Positions 21,368 through 31,740 of a stretch of DNA of 64,000 bases are shown one piece after another. The DNA lies in NCBI GenBank assembly GCA_033439295.1, contig JAVTLE010000005.1:2344501-2408500 (forward strand), read 5' to 3'. A program made the translations under genes and the position numbers. The notes beneath the pieces are model-generated. The model was given only the letters and a program-made list of their open reading frames with translations. It had not been told where the DNA came from and did no database searches. Source of the stretch: Deuterostichococcus epilithicus (lineage: Eukaryota > Chlorophyta > Trebouxiophyceae > Prasiolales > Stichococcaceae). Position 1 is the first letter of the stretch. Every line of letters begins with the position of its first letter.

Positions 21368-23927
21368 ATGGCGTTTGAGCTCTGCTCCGCCGAGGCTACT
21401 CCAGGGCATGGCAGCGTCCGGCTTGCGACGCGCCCGTCACTGGCCCGCGCCAGGACGATGGCGGCAATCCAGAATTTCGGCCAGCTGGAGGGCATCCACC
21501 AGCGCAGCGCGCCACTGAGGACGGTGACGTTCCACCTCGCGCGCCCAGCGGCGCGATTGTGCACCAGCCTCGGCGACGCAGTGGAACATACGCCACCAGA
21601 AGCGCGGCGGTTTGTGGCCGGCGCCGTTGCAGGTGCACAGGGAGACCCGGCTGCACGCTCATGGCACATTGCGCTTTGCTGCTTGATCATCTCCAGCAGC
21701 GCTGCTGCTACCCTTGAATGTGACCACGCGAGGTTTGCGTGATGCAGGCGCCCTCAGCAAAACGGCGACGGCGCCCCTGGAGAAGCTCAGGATGCAGCTG
21801 ATGACCAACGGGCAGGTGCGGCGTGTGTGCTCATGGTGCTCATGCCGCATGGCAACCATGTGTGCGGATGCATGAAACATGCAGCACAGCTTTGCTGGTC
21901 CACGAAGTGACACAGGGATGACATGGCAACTGTCGTGCGCCTCCAGGCACGTCCGCTGCAGATCATAGCCGACACATGGCGGGAGGGCGGGGCGACAGCG
22001 TTCTTTGGCGGCAACGCGGCAGGTGCGCAATGCTGAGACTGAGCCTCCACATGTCTCTCACGAGGACGCAGCCAATACTCATGCGTCAGGCTAGGACGTG
22101 ACACTGCCGGAACGACATGTATCATGCAGATCAAGCAGCCAGCATGTGTGCTGATGGCCTGGACATGGCCTGCCAAACCCTGAGGCATCCGATCAGCGTG
22201 GCATGTAGCCCCTCACAGCACACACGGAAATTGGCACCCTAAGCCCCAAACCTCCGTGCAGATGTGCTCCGGGTCATGCCCAGCAAGGCCATCGAGCTGA
22301 TGGCGTACGATGTCTTCAAGTCCGTCTTCAGCCGGCGGGAGCAGAGCCCAGCGCCGCTGGGCACGATGCTATCGGGCGCGCTGGCGGGCCTCTGCAGGTA
22401 GGTGCACAGGCGCTTCTGCGCCTGCGGTGCCGATCTCACCCCGACCGCCTCTTCAGTCCGGCATCGTGGAGAGGGAGGGCGGAGTTGTGTGTGCCTCTGT
22501 GCTGCCGCTTGCCTGCACCGCGCCAGCTGTGACGACCACAGCCGCAGCTCTTGTCTGTGCCGGGCAGGGGACAGCCATGCTGTTTTCCGAAACTCACCTG
22601 CCTCGTCAGCCGTGAACGGTCGACCCTGCTCCCGCAGCACCACCCTGTGCTTCCCGCTGGAGACGGTGCGCACGCGCATGGCGGTGTCCAGCAAGGGCGC
22701 CTACGCCGGCATCGTGGACTGCGTACGCAAGACCGTCACCGACCAGGGTCCGACTGCCCTGTACCGGGTGAGCCATTCCATCATCTGCAGCCCAGTTTCG
22801 TTGTTCGCCACCAGGCACCTGAATGTGACCAGCTCCCGCTGCTTCAGCGCACATGTGCAGCATGAGAGCGACCGGCGCAGCCATCTCAAGCAGTGGCCAT
22901 CTGCAATGGCGCGAGCGCCGGCGACACCGCTCTGAGCTGCTGCAGGGTGGGCTTGCTCCCGCCATGACCAGGGGGCGACACCCCCTGGCATGCTAAGCTT
23001 GAATCTGCGCCGCAGCATATCGTGCAGTGTACGGCTGGAAGGAAAGCTGACAGCTGGGCGTGCCTGCCGCTGCAGGGCGTATCAGCCAGCATGGTGGGCG
23101 CGGTGCCATACTCAGCCCTCAGATTTGGAGCCTACGACGGCCTCAAATGGGCCTACAGAAAGGTGAGCGCCGACTGCAGCATCTCTCACGAGTCGTGCTG
23201 TAGCATGGTATGTCAACAGCCACTGCCTTGCCACAGGCGCCAGTCTTGCAGCACTTCTTGTGAAGCCTTGTGTTGGCGCCTTACACGCAGCGGTACGGAG
23301 ACGAGCCGCTGCCGCCCCACGTGCTTGTGGCAGCCGGAGCCGCAGCAGGCCTATTCGCCAGCACAGCCACTTTCCCCCTGGAGGTGTGCAAACGCTGGCC
23401 GATGGATGTGGCTTGTTGCACTGGCTCTTCGGTCTCACCTTCCCCGTATCATGCCTGCAGAGAGGAACCGCACAATCAAGGTGTGCCGCAGCAGCGGGCA
23501 TCATGCCGGATGTACGTGGTGCTCGCGACCTCGGACCATTCATCGGAGATTGATCGTTACGCAACTGCAGGTGGTGCGGCGGCGCATGATGGCTGGCGCA
23601 GCCTACCCGTCGATCCTGGCCGCAATGCGCACCATCCCGGCGGAGGAGGGCTGGCGAGCACTGTACCGCGGCCTCGGGGTGTCCTGCATCAAGCAGGCGC
23701 CGCAGACAGGTGTCCGTCTCCGCATCCTGATGCTCACTCGTAGTACTTGGCTTGCACTCCTGTCATCGCCGCCTCGTTGGGTGAGCGCTTGATGCGAAGC
23801 CATGCAACACAATTGGAGCGTCAGCAGGAAGTCGACAATGCTTCTGATTACTGACAGGCGTGTTTGTCATTCTTCCAGGCATCACGCTGTGGGCGTATGA
23901 CAGTGCCAAAAACCTCATGAAGGTGTG
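21368..23927 (+). CDS. Mitochondrial carrier family protein, Brittle1/adenine nucleotide carrier-like
   Basis: Carriers of this family exchange small metabolites across mitochondrial or plastid inner membranes. The plant Brittle1 branch moves adenylates or ADP-glucose. Three repeats are visible. Repeat 1: ARRFVAGAVAGALSKTATAP, LEKLRMQLMTNGQ, EGGATAFFGGNAADVLRVMP and SKAIELMAYDVFKSVF. Repeat 2: SGALAGLCSTTLCFPLETV, RTRMAVSSKGAYAGIVDCV, TALYRGVSASMVGAVPYSAL and GAYDGLKWAYRK. Repeat 3: AAAGLFASTATFPLEVVRRR, EEGWRALYRGLGVSCIKQAP and ITLWAYDSAKNLMKV. All three Px[DE]xx[KR] signatures are intact (APLEKLR, FPLETVR, FPLEVVR). The SKAIEL and STLC-type motifs favour the Brittle1 group. About nine exons are needed. 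ATGs at 21368 and 21458 are both possible starts, so the N-terminus and organelle are uncertain. Confidence 0.88.
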
Positions 23928-24789
23928 AGGTTGTGTGAGGCTGGCGGGTGCAACGGCGCGGACAACAGCTCGCCCGTCTCTGGGCCTTGGCGTCAGCGGC
24001 GGCCAGCAGCGCATTCGGGTTGTGGTCTGAGTGTTGGCCAGTCGTGGTCGCCAGTAGCCGTCGTCATGAGGGCAAGCGGGCGTGGGGAAACAAAAGTGTC
24101 GATGAGAGAAGAGTGTCATGAACAAGGAGCGCGAACGTTTTGGTGTCAGGCATGGCTGCCAGTGTGGCAATGCTGTTCGACAGCGGCGTTCACATGTGCT
24201 AGCACCTTACATTTGCTAGACAAGTGAGCCATTTTGGGGTTCGTAGGTCGCATTCTAGGCAGCTCCTCACCAGCACTGACATTCGACTTGCCAGTGCGTC
24301 GGGCAGCAATTTTCCGGCTCCCCAAGGCCAGCATGCAGCCAGAGACATACGAAATGGTCTTCACCTCAATCAAAGCAGTGTCTCCTCGGAACAATTGTCT
24401 TTCGTTCACGGCATCGCACCGTTCGGCCACCTGACCGATGGCGCTGGCGATTTTACAGCAGCATTGGTGGGCCGTCAGCATTGTGAAGTACTGACGCCGA
24501 AGGCAAGTTGCGCTCCATTTCGCCCGCAATCCTCTGCTCACGTCGGCGCCGCAGCCCCACGATAGTTTGGTATCCAGATCTGCGTTGTTCCCATCTGCGT
24601 GCACAACCAGGCGATTCGTCAGCCTTTCGTTGCGCTAGCTTATTGCAATGTGGGCAAGCCGTGCTCAGTTGCATCAGTTGTACAGCAGGATGTGGCGCTG
24701 AGGCGATCGCCACCACCATTGGCATCCGGTGTGAAGATCACGCATTTGCAGGAGAGGCTTGTCTGTGCAGCGGCATCCCAGCAGTCACA
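23928..24789. other. Convergent intergenic region, possibly holding the last exon of the RING gene
   Basis: About 860 bases. A minus-strand frame at about 24610-24453 (SGYQTIVGLRRRREQRIAG, ending in TAA) could be a C-terminal exon of the neighbouring RING gene. I could not join it with confidence. Nothing else was recognised. Confidence 0.35.
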
Positions 24790-27734
24790 GCGTCAAGTAA
24801 CCTGTGCCCAGTAGCCCTCCCCGGCGCTGCCGCGCCGCAGGTACGCCACTGTGTTGGCGTCCGGCGGCGGCCGTGGCTTATCCTTCTGCCGCCACCATGC
24901 CCGCCGCCTGTGGTCAACCGGCTGGTCTTGGTCGCATATCGTTTCCGAGGCATAGTAGCGAATCGAGGCCTCAGCGAGAATTACCTCCACGAAGTGGCCT
25001 GGTCGCTCCCGATCTGCACTGTCATCACAGCTGCACGAGGAAACTCACCCTTGGCGGGGTGTATCCGGCGTTGACGAGGTAGAGGCCGAGCGCCGGGCCT
25101 GCGCCGGCCGAGTTGCCGATGCTTCCGCTGCCGCCAGCGCCAGCGCCAGCTGTGCATCGTCGGCGGCGTCGGCAGCAGCGTCGCCGCCCGTCGGCGCCGG
25201 ACCCACTGGCGGCGCGCCGCCGCCGCCGCCGCNCNGCCGCCGCCGCCGCCGCCCGCCGCTGCACTGGCGGGTTCTTGCTCTGCGGCGGCTGCAGAGCGCT
25301 GCATGGCTGCAGAGCTTGCCGCCGCCGCCGCCGCGGCTTCGTGGTCACAGCCGTCCGCCGGGAGTGCGGGCGCTCGGCAGAGGGGGCACTTTGTGGTACG
25401 GTCCTGCGGCGTGACGCAGCGACAGCATGACTGCCTGTCCCAGGGTGCACAGGCATCGCTGTCTCAAGGAGCGTGGCGTGGAGCACGTGTTGAGCTGACG
25501 ATGATCGCAAACAGGCAAGGGTGAAGCCGGGGGAACCCGAAGTTCTGAGAACACGAAGCTCTTCTCCGCGACCATCCTCACATTCACCTGTGCGGCGACC
25601 AGCTTTGTGAAGCAGCGCGCGCACAGGCCGTGCTGGCAGGGCAGCACCACCCAGTTGTCCTGGCGGCCCACCACCCGGCGCAAGCACACCGCGCAGTCCA
25701 GCCGCCTCCCGAGCTCCTCGGTGCGCAGCGGCTGCACCACGCCCGCCAGCTCAAAGTCCACCTTCTCCAGCTGCTGCCGCGCCGCATCCGCCACCACCCA
25801 ATCTGCACCGGCATCCCAATGCATTAGTGTTTGACACAATCATGAAGTGTCCGTGACAGTACTTGTGCCCATAAGTTGAGTGGCAGACTGCCACTTCGCC
25901 GAGGCCAAGGCAGGTGAGGCCGGCACATGCTCAGGGGCAGGCAGCCGCCGGGGCCAAGGGCAGCAGTGGGACCCTGATACCCAGTGACAGTATTCCCTTG
26001 AGATCCCAGCTCCATATGTATGATGTTTATGTATGATATATATGAATAATATAAACCATATATATTTGAGAAATATATATATAAACGTTGCTGGCTCTGC
26101 TGCGAGGACAGCCAGCCAGCCAGCCCGGACAAGGTCACACCTGGCAGGGGTTCCTCCGCCGGCAGCGCCGCACGGCGCTCCTCGCCCCTGCGCGATCGCG
26201 AGCTGTCGCATGCACGGCATGCACGCCGTTAGTAGCTGTCTCACAACCCGCATGTCAGCGCATTGGGAGGCATGAATGCGCAGGCCGTGCTCCCATTCGA
26301 ACCGGCATGGATGGCATCGGGCTGGACGCATCTTTCGACGCCGTCGACAGGCAGCCGTGGCCGGAGGAGGGATGTTGGAAAGCGCCAACATTGTGAGGGG
26401 GCGCACTGGCTGGCGCACACGGCGCTGGCGGCGGTGATGACCCCCGCCAGCACCACGACCGCAGCGGCGGCCCCCGCCAGGCGGCACCACCACTCGTACC
26501 TGACGGCGGCCGCAAGGGCGCCGGCGCAGCAAGCGCCCTCCCTGCAGTGGGAATGCACCTGGGGTTTTCTTCCAGCCGAGCGGGGCGTGCAGGAACCCGG
26601 TCGGGCCATGTCGGCTCCACCAGGTTGCTGTGCGTTGGCAGCAGTGCGGCAGATGGCAGACTCCTGCACACGCCAGCTGCTTTGCGCCCAGAGAGCGTAC
26701 TGGGTGCCACACCTGTCGCAGCAGCACTGCGGGCTGCCCGCGCCGCTGCTCGCCGGCCGGCAGCAGCAGGTCACTGTCTGCGCCGATGCTGCGAGCCGCC
26801 GCCGCGGCCTTCCGGCGCCGGCCCCTGCAGAGGCTCCTGCGTCCGCCACCGTCGCTGCTTGACGCAGCCCTGCATCATCCGCTCCATCATCTGCGCCGCT
26901 GCTCAAACGGGGTGGTATGGGCCCCAAACCCAGTGCAGCGCCAGCAGCGGAGCGATGCAGCTGCAGGCTGGCAAAGCGGCGCTGGACTCGGCCCAGGTAG
27001 CGGTGCCAGGCGCCTCGCAGCTGTCCGACGATGCAGCCTGTTTGCCGGTCGTCCACCTGCACAGTGGTTGCTACATGATGGGGTGGGAACGGATTGCACA
27101 CGAATGTGCAAGGAGTTGAGCATGTCGGCACCAGCCCATGGTGCAGGCACGGCAATCAGCCGTCAGCACCAGGTACACTCGCCGTCAAGGAGACGTTGAC
27201 GGGCTTGACGCAGAAGTTGCGGAACAGCAGCTGCCACTGCTCCGTGCCCAGCGAGTCGCCGCCGAGAGGGCCGGATCTGCGTGAGTTCAATTTCTGCGCT
27301 GACTCGTGCTGGCCATCCTGACGCTGGTCGCTAGCCTGCACATGCTGCAGCTGGGGCGGCCTGCACCATGTTCGTAACATGACTTCAGTCTCGTCCGTCG
27401 CCGACAGTCTATTCCCGGCACACTTCAGGGCAACATTGCCGCACAGCACGGCGGCGTCGGCGGGACGCGGTTGGCAGCAGGGCAGGTACGCTCACGGAAG
27501 GCTGCTGAGGGGGCATTCATCGTGGTGCCAGCCGTCCAGCTGCAGTCTGAAGGCGCCTGGATGCTGTGGCAGGTCTAGCTGCAGGCCGTGGGCTGCCAGC
27601 CCAGGAATCGTAATCACTGCGTCTGCTTGTCCTGCGGCGCTGCTGCCCGCAGGCCGCGTCTGCCAAGAACGACAAGGCACAAAGAGAAAGGCAAGCTGCA
27701 GCACCAGCGCTATGAGCCGCCGACCCCGCAGCAT
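24790..27734 (-). CDS. Membrane-anchored C3HC4 RING-finger protein (candidate E3 ubiquitin ligase), ends unresolved
   Basis: The ATG at 27734 opens MLRGRRLIALVLQLAFLFVP, a clear signal peptide or anchor. Presumed lumenal exons follow, including EQWQLLFRNFCVKPVNVSLT (about 27200). A hydrophobic helix (AGAAAAVVVLAGVITAASAV, about 26450) looks membrane-spanning. The RING is split over two exons: LDCAVC, then VVLPCQHGLCARC at about 25690-25600, and TTKCPLCRAPALP at about 25420. This gives the full C3HC4 spacing. After an Ala/Gly run with two unread bases, one frame shows DDAQLALALAAAEAS, which resembles a ubiquitin-interacting motif. A later exon reads HFVEVILAEASIRYYASETI. RING proteins usually act as ubiquitin ligases; that role is inferred. 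The frame through the unread bases and several exon joints are unsettled, and I do not recognise the lumenal part. Confidence 0.6.
25212..25260. repeat. GCC-rich tract with two unread bases
   Basis: A run of CCG/GCC repeats containing N at 25233 and 25235. It lies in the Ala/Gly-rich part of the RING gene. The true length may be wrong, so the reading frame across it cannot be trusted. Confidence 0.85.
26010..26095. repeat. AT-rich low-complexity island in a RING-gene intron
   Basis: TATATA and ATAAT runs stand out sharply from GC-rich surroundings. Several short complementary TATA stretches could fold. It lies between exons of the RING gene and encodes nothing. Confidence 0.75.
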
Positions 27735-28075
27735 GCCGTCCTTGGTCGCGTCACCTCGCGTGTAGGGTTGCAGCACCGGCTCGTCAACGCTCAGGCAACC
27801 GAAAACACAACTTCATTGCGTCTGTGATTGATCGGGAGCATGTTCGGGTCGGTACGTGGTTCTGCCATTGGTGCACGGCAGCAGCGCAGAGTGGATCTTC
27901 TATTCCGTACGAGCAGCGAGCACAGCAGTACAGAATCACAGAGCCGGCCACGAACCACGTCAATGCGAAGTGAATCACGCTTCCTGAATGCACTGTCGGA
28001 TCCTGCACTGTGCATTGCGCCGGTGCAACCCATCTGGCGGCAGCGGCCGACAGTGGCCGCCGGCTGCTGTCATTG
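27735..28075. promoter_or_regulatory. Upstream region of the RING gene
   Basis: About 340 bases between the RING gene start and the HIBCH stop, both on the minus strand. No exon or obvious promoter element was seen. Confidence 0.4.
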
Positions 28076-31000
28076 TTAGAGCTTTGCGCGGTCGTCGGCC
28101 TGGGACAGCTGCAGCTCCTCCCCATGCGGCAGCGGTGCGAAGAAGCGGCTCACCATATCCTCGGTGACCTGTACACGCGGACAGAGTCACGATTGGAAGT
28201 GACATGCGAGCCACACGCTCACGTATGCGCAGTCTTGCCCTGCTCGCTCTGAATTTTCATGTGCGGCGGCGCTGATCAAGCTGCCGCAGCCGTACCTGTG
28301 GATCTCGGTGCCGCACCTCCTCGAGTGCCAACGGCGACCAGCGCGGCCTGCCGTCGCGGTCGATCAGCGTCGCACGCACGCCCTCGGCAAAATCCGACGG
28401 CCCGTGCACCATGCGGGCTACCACCCGGAAGTCCGCCTGCAGCACTGCCCCCAGCGGCTGCCCACGCAGCTGTCGCAGCGCCCGCAGTGTCACCTTCTGC
28501 GACAGCGGCGAGCCCCTGCGGGTTGCGCGCAACACAGGTGTTGGCAGTCGCACAGATGATGCTACTGACACAACACTTGAGGGTAGTGCGAATCGAATGC
28601 AAACGTCGCCGACTCGCGCTGGCGCCGTGACGAGCGCCAGCCGGTAGTGGACAGAGGACAAGTGTATTGGCAGCAAGTGACGGAATGCTGCGTCATCGAA
28701 CCGTCTCTCCTTGAACCTCATGGGCAGGCGAGGGCATATGCACAGCCGGCGCGGAGCGGCGCACTTCCTCAGAGCTGCCAGGGTGGCGTCAGCCCAGGGG
28801 CCGCCGTGGCGCTGCAGCGCGGCATAGATGGCCTCCACGCTGTCGCCCATGAAGCAGGCGTCGATGTCTCCCATGTGGTCCAGCACCTCGCTGGCGCCGT
28901 TGGTCGAAGCCTGCGCAGGGGGCCATGGCACCACCTGTCACGATCTGTTGGCTGCCGTACGCCAGCAAACGCTCAGCTGGGCCAGCTGGTGTGCTCTCCT
29001 ATGCTGTGCCTTTCGCAGGCGGTGATTGAATGTTAACATGCAGGGTGATGACACACACGGGAGTGCACTGACGCTGACTGTAGATGATTGTGGCAGCACA
29101 GAGTATGCACTCGCCCACTACAGCTGTTGCACTCTCGTCCATGAAAGCGCGAACCAACGCCCCTCTCGCACATCGTGAGCATGCTCAAGCTCCCTGGCGT
29201 CTCTGAGTATCCCGGTCGGTGGTTCAGTTCCTCACGGCTTGCTGCGAAAAATGACTGCAAAGAGTTCCTGCTGTACCACAGCACAACATGAGGTGGCCAT
29301 CCGGCAGCGGCAAGCCCATAGGGGCCGACGGTGCGATAATGATGGTGCGGTCGACAGCGGCGGCGTCCCACATGCGATCACCTGTGCATGGTGACAACGT
29401 GTCAGACATGACCTGCGACACATCGCAAATGCACCTCGAACGAGGCGATGGTGCGGTCGACGGCAGCGGCGTCCCGCATGTAGGCGCCCTGCCGCCGCAG
29501 CTCCCGCTCCAGGTCCGGCAGCGCAACGGACGGCACGAAGTGCGTCGCCAGCCCCGCCCGCCGTACGTCGGCGCCTGTGCGACCTTTGCAGGGTCAGGTC
29601 TCGCGCTCCGTGTAATTTCTGGTGAAGGGCCCAAGCAGTGGCTGGGACCGCACGCTGGTCAATATCAGAGCCTCTGGCTCTTAGTTGCAGGGCAGCAGGA
29701 TCCTTGCTACCATGCCACATTGCGCGCAGACTATGTGGCACAAGCTATAGAAGTGTCAGAAGGATTGCGAATCTCAGGGGACGAACCAGAGAGGCGAGCG
29801 CCTGTGAGGGCCAGGTAGGTTCCTAGCTCGCCAGGCAGCCGCCCAAGGAAGCGTGCCCCGCCCACGTCAGTGAAAAGCCCAATGCCGCACTCTGGCATCG
29901 CAAACAGCGTCCTGCGAGAACACCTCTGACTTGAGATGCAGAAGTGCAACTTCGCGACAGGCTGCAGCTGCTGCTAGTGGTTGAAAGCCTCCTGAGCAGG
30001 CCTCTAAATGGCCTCTGAGATGTGGTCTGGCAATACCACCACGGTCCAGGCTGCAGCGCACTTTTCCGTGGCGACGCGGACGCAGCCATTGATGGAGACG
30101 CCAGCGCCGCCGCCCATGGTAATGCCATCCAGAAATGCGATGTGCGGGCGCGATAGCCTCGAAAGGGCATGCACCACGCCTGTGACACCATGTGAAAGAA
30201 TCCCTCATCATTGCAGCAGCGTGTGCAGATGCGGGTCATATGCCCTTGAAGAACGAATCGTATGGCAAATGGCGCGACGCGCAGAGCATGTCGCATCTAC
30301 CATCGACATCAGCGCACCATACTCCGTGCGGAAAAACTCCATGGCGTCATGCGGCCGCCCGTCCTGTGCCGACAAAACTGCGCCCTTCACATCACCGCCG
30401 GCGCAGAACGCCTGCATGCACGCCGACTGGATCTCAGGCATGTCATGTAAGATCTAAAATCATTGATCCATCCAATCAGCTTGTCTTGATGTACCCAGAT
30501 CATTCGCAGCCATGACACACCAGCAACAGCATGCTGCACAAGCCGCCCATTCCAGGCCACCAGCCTTGGCACGTGTGGCACTTCCTGTGTGCCATAGAGA
30601 TTCCGCGGGGGAAGACACTCAGACGGTAGATAACAGCTGCTGCAAGATTGAGACCGACCCTACCTTTGAGCCGGCGCCCTTCAGCAGGATGCAGTGCACG
30701 TCAGCCGCCGCGTCCCATTCCTGGTAGTGCCGACCCAACAGCCTGACCTGCGCAGCGCGACGCTTTGCATGGCGGCTCGATTGCAGTGTCGAATATCGTC
30801 GATTAAGACGGTACTTTCACAACAGCTTGCGAATGTGAGGCAGGTGTACAACCAGCTGCCAAATTCAACCAAAGCGCACCATGTTGGTGTTGAGCGCATT
30901 GAGCGCCTTTGGCCTGCACACCCGCCAGCAATTGAAAGTAGGGCAGAGGTTGAAACATGCACCACGTCAAACCGCATGCTGATCTTAGCTACCTCACCTA

Positions 31001-31223
31001 TTGAGTGTGGCGACTGCGACTCCGTCGGTCACGCTGGCCAGCACCTGCGATGATGCCGCCAGTCAGTCCCGCCTCAGTCACCTCCCTTGAACAAGAGGCT
31101 TACAACCAAGCCCATGCCAATCCTCCAGGTAATACCTGTACAAAGATGCGATACGCATTGTCCTCGCAGTCAGAACACCAAGAAGTCGCGCACCTCAGGT
31201 TCACTCTCGGTCGTGTGCCCCAT
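28076..31223 (-). CDS. 3-hydroxyisobutyryl-CoA hydrolase, peroxisomal CHY1-like
   Basis: This crotonase-fold enzyme splits 3-hydroxyisobutyryl-CoA in valine breakdown. The likely start is [10 protein letters not shown] (ATG at 31223). It splices to [16 protein letters not shown] and [11 protein letters not shown], then [20 protein letters not shown]. The exon at about 30430 gives [12 protein letters not shown], the oxyanion-hole loop. Then come [39 protein letters not shown] (catalytic Glu and Asp positions kept), THFVPS and [14 protein letters not shown]. The last third reads [30 protein letters not shown] and [20 protein letters not shown], then a C-terminal exon ending DDRAKL with TAA. The last three residues, AKL, are a canonical peroxisomal targeting signal, as in Arabidopsis CHY1, and no mitochondrial leader is evident. 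About ten exons. One intron holds a second copy of part of the DAAAVDRTI exon. Confidence 0.92.
29341..29480. repeat. Exon-derived direct repeat in a HIBCH intron
   Basis: The exon segment 29447-29480 recurs at 29341-29374, 31 of 34 bases identical, 106 bases away. On the minus strand both read DAAAVDRTI. The second copy lies in the intron downstream of the real exon (real exon end near 29435). Confidence 0.88.
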
Positions 31224-31740
31224 CTGCTCGCCAGCAGATGTGTCGACTTACGATGTCAGGAGCAGTCTCTTTGTATGGCGCCAGATTCGGGAATCGGAAC
31301 TGCGGACTGTTTTGCGAAATGACACAGACTCTGCACAGCATGTCGGAATCTGCTGACTCGTTACCAGCACGTGCACCATGCATGCAGCGGCATGACTGTT
31401 TGACGGCGCTGCAAGTGTGCGTCGTACCATGCATTAGCAGGAGGAGGAGGCAGTGCATGGCCTGGTTTGACCAGGTCAGTGACCTAGAACCAACTGCCAA
31501 ATTTGACAATGGCGTGCTTTGCTCTCGGCGCATCAAGTATGTGAAGTCTGTACTGGCTGAGAAACCACAGGCCAACAGGCAGTTGCCAGGCATCACGACA
31601 CACGCTTGGCTGTGCTCGAACTGGTCCGAGCCACGAAGTTTCCAAGTGCAGGTGGTCGGTAGCCTAAAGCCGCGCTTCCGCCTCTCCTCCTCCTCTAAAT
31701 CTAGAGGCTGCTGGTTGGTGTCAACGATGCGCGCGCCAGC
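31224..31740. promoter_or_regulatory. Upstream region of HIBCH
   Basis: About 520 bases between the HIBCH start and the CCT4 stop. No supported exon. Longer frames here have ordinary non-coding composition. Confidence 0.4.

Noticed and set aside
21250-21690. A 146-codon minus-strand frame over the carrier start
   Set aside because: It is antisense to the first carrier exon, lacks family features and reflects high GC content.
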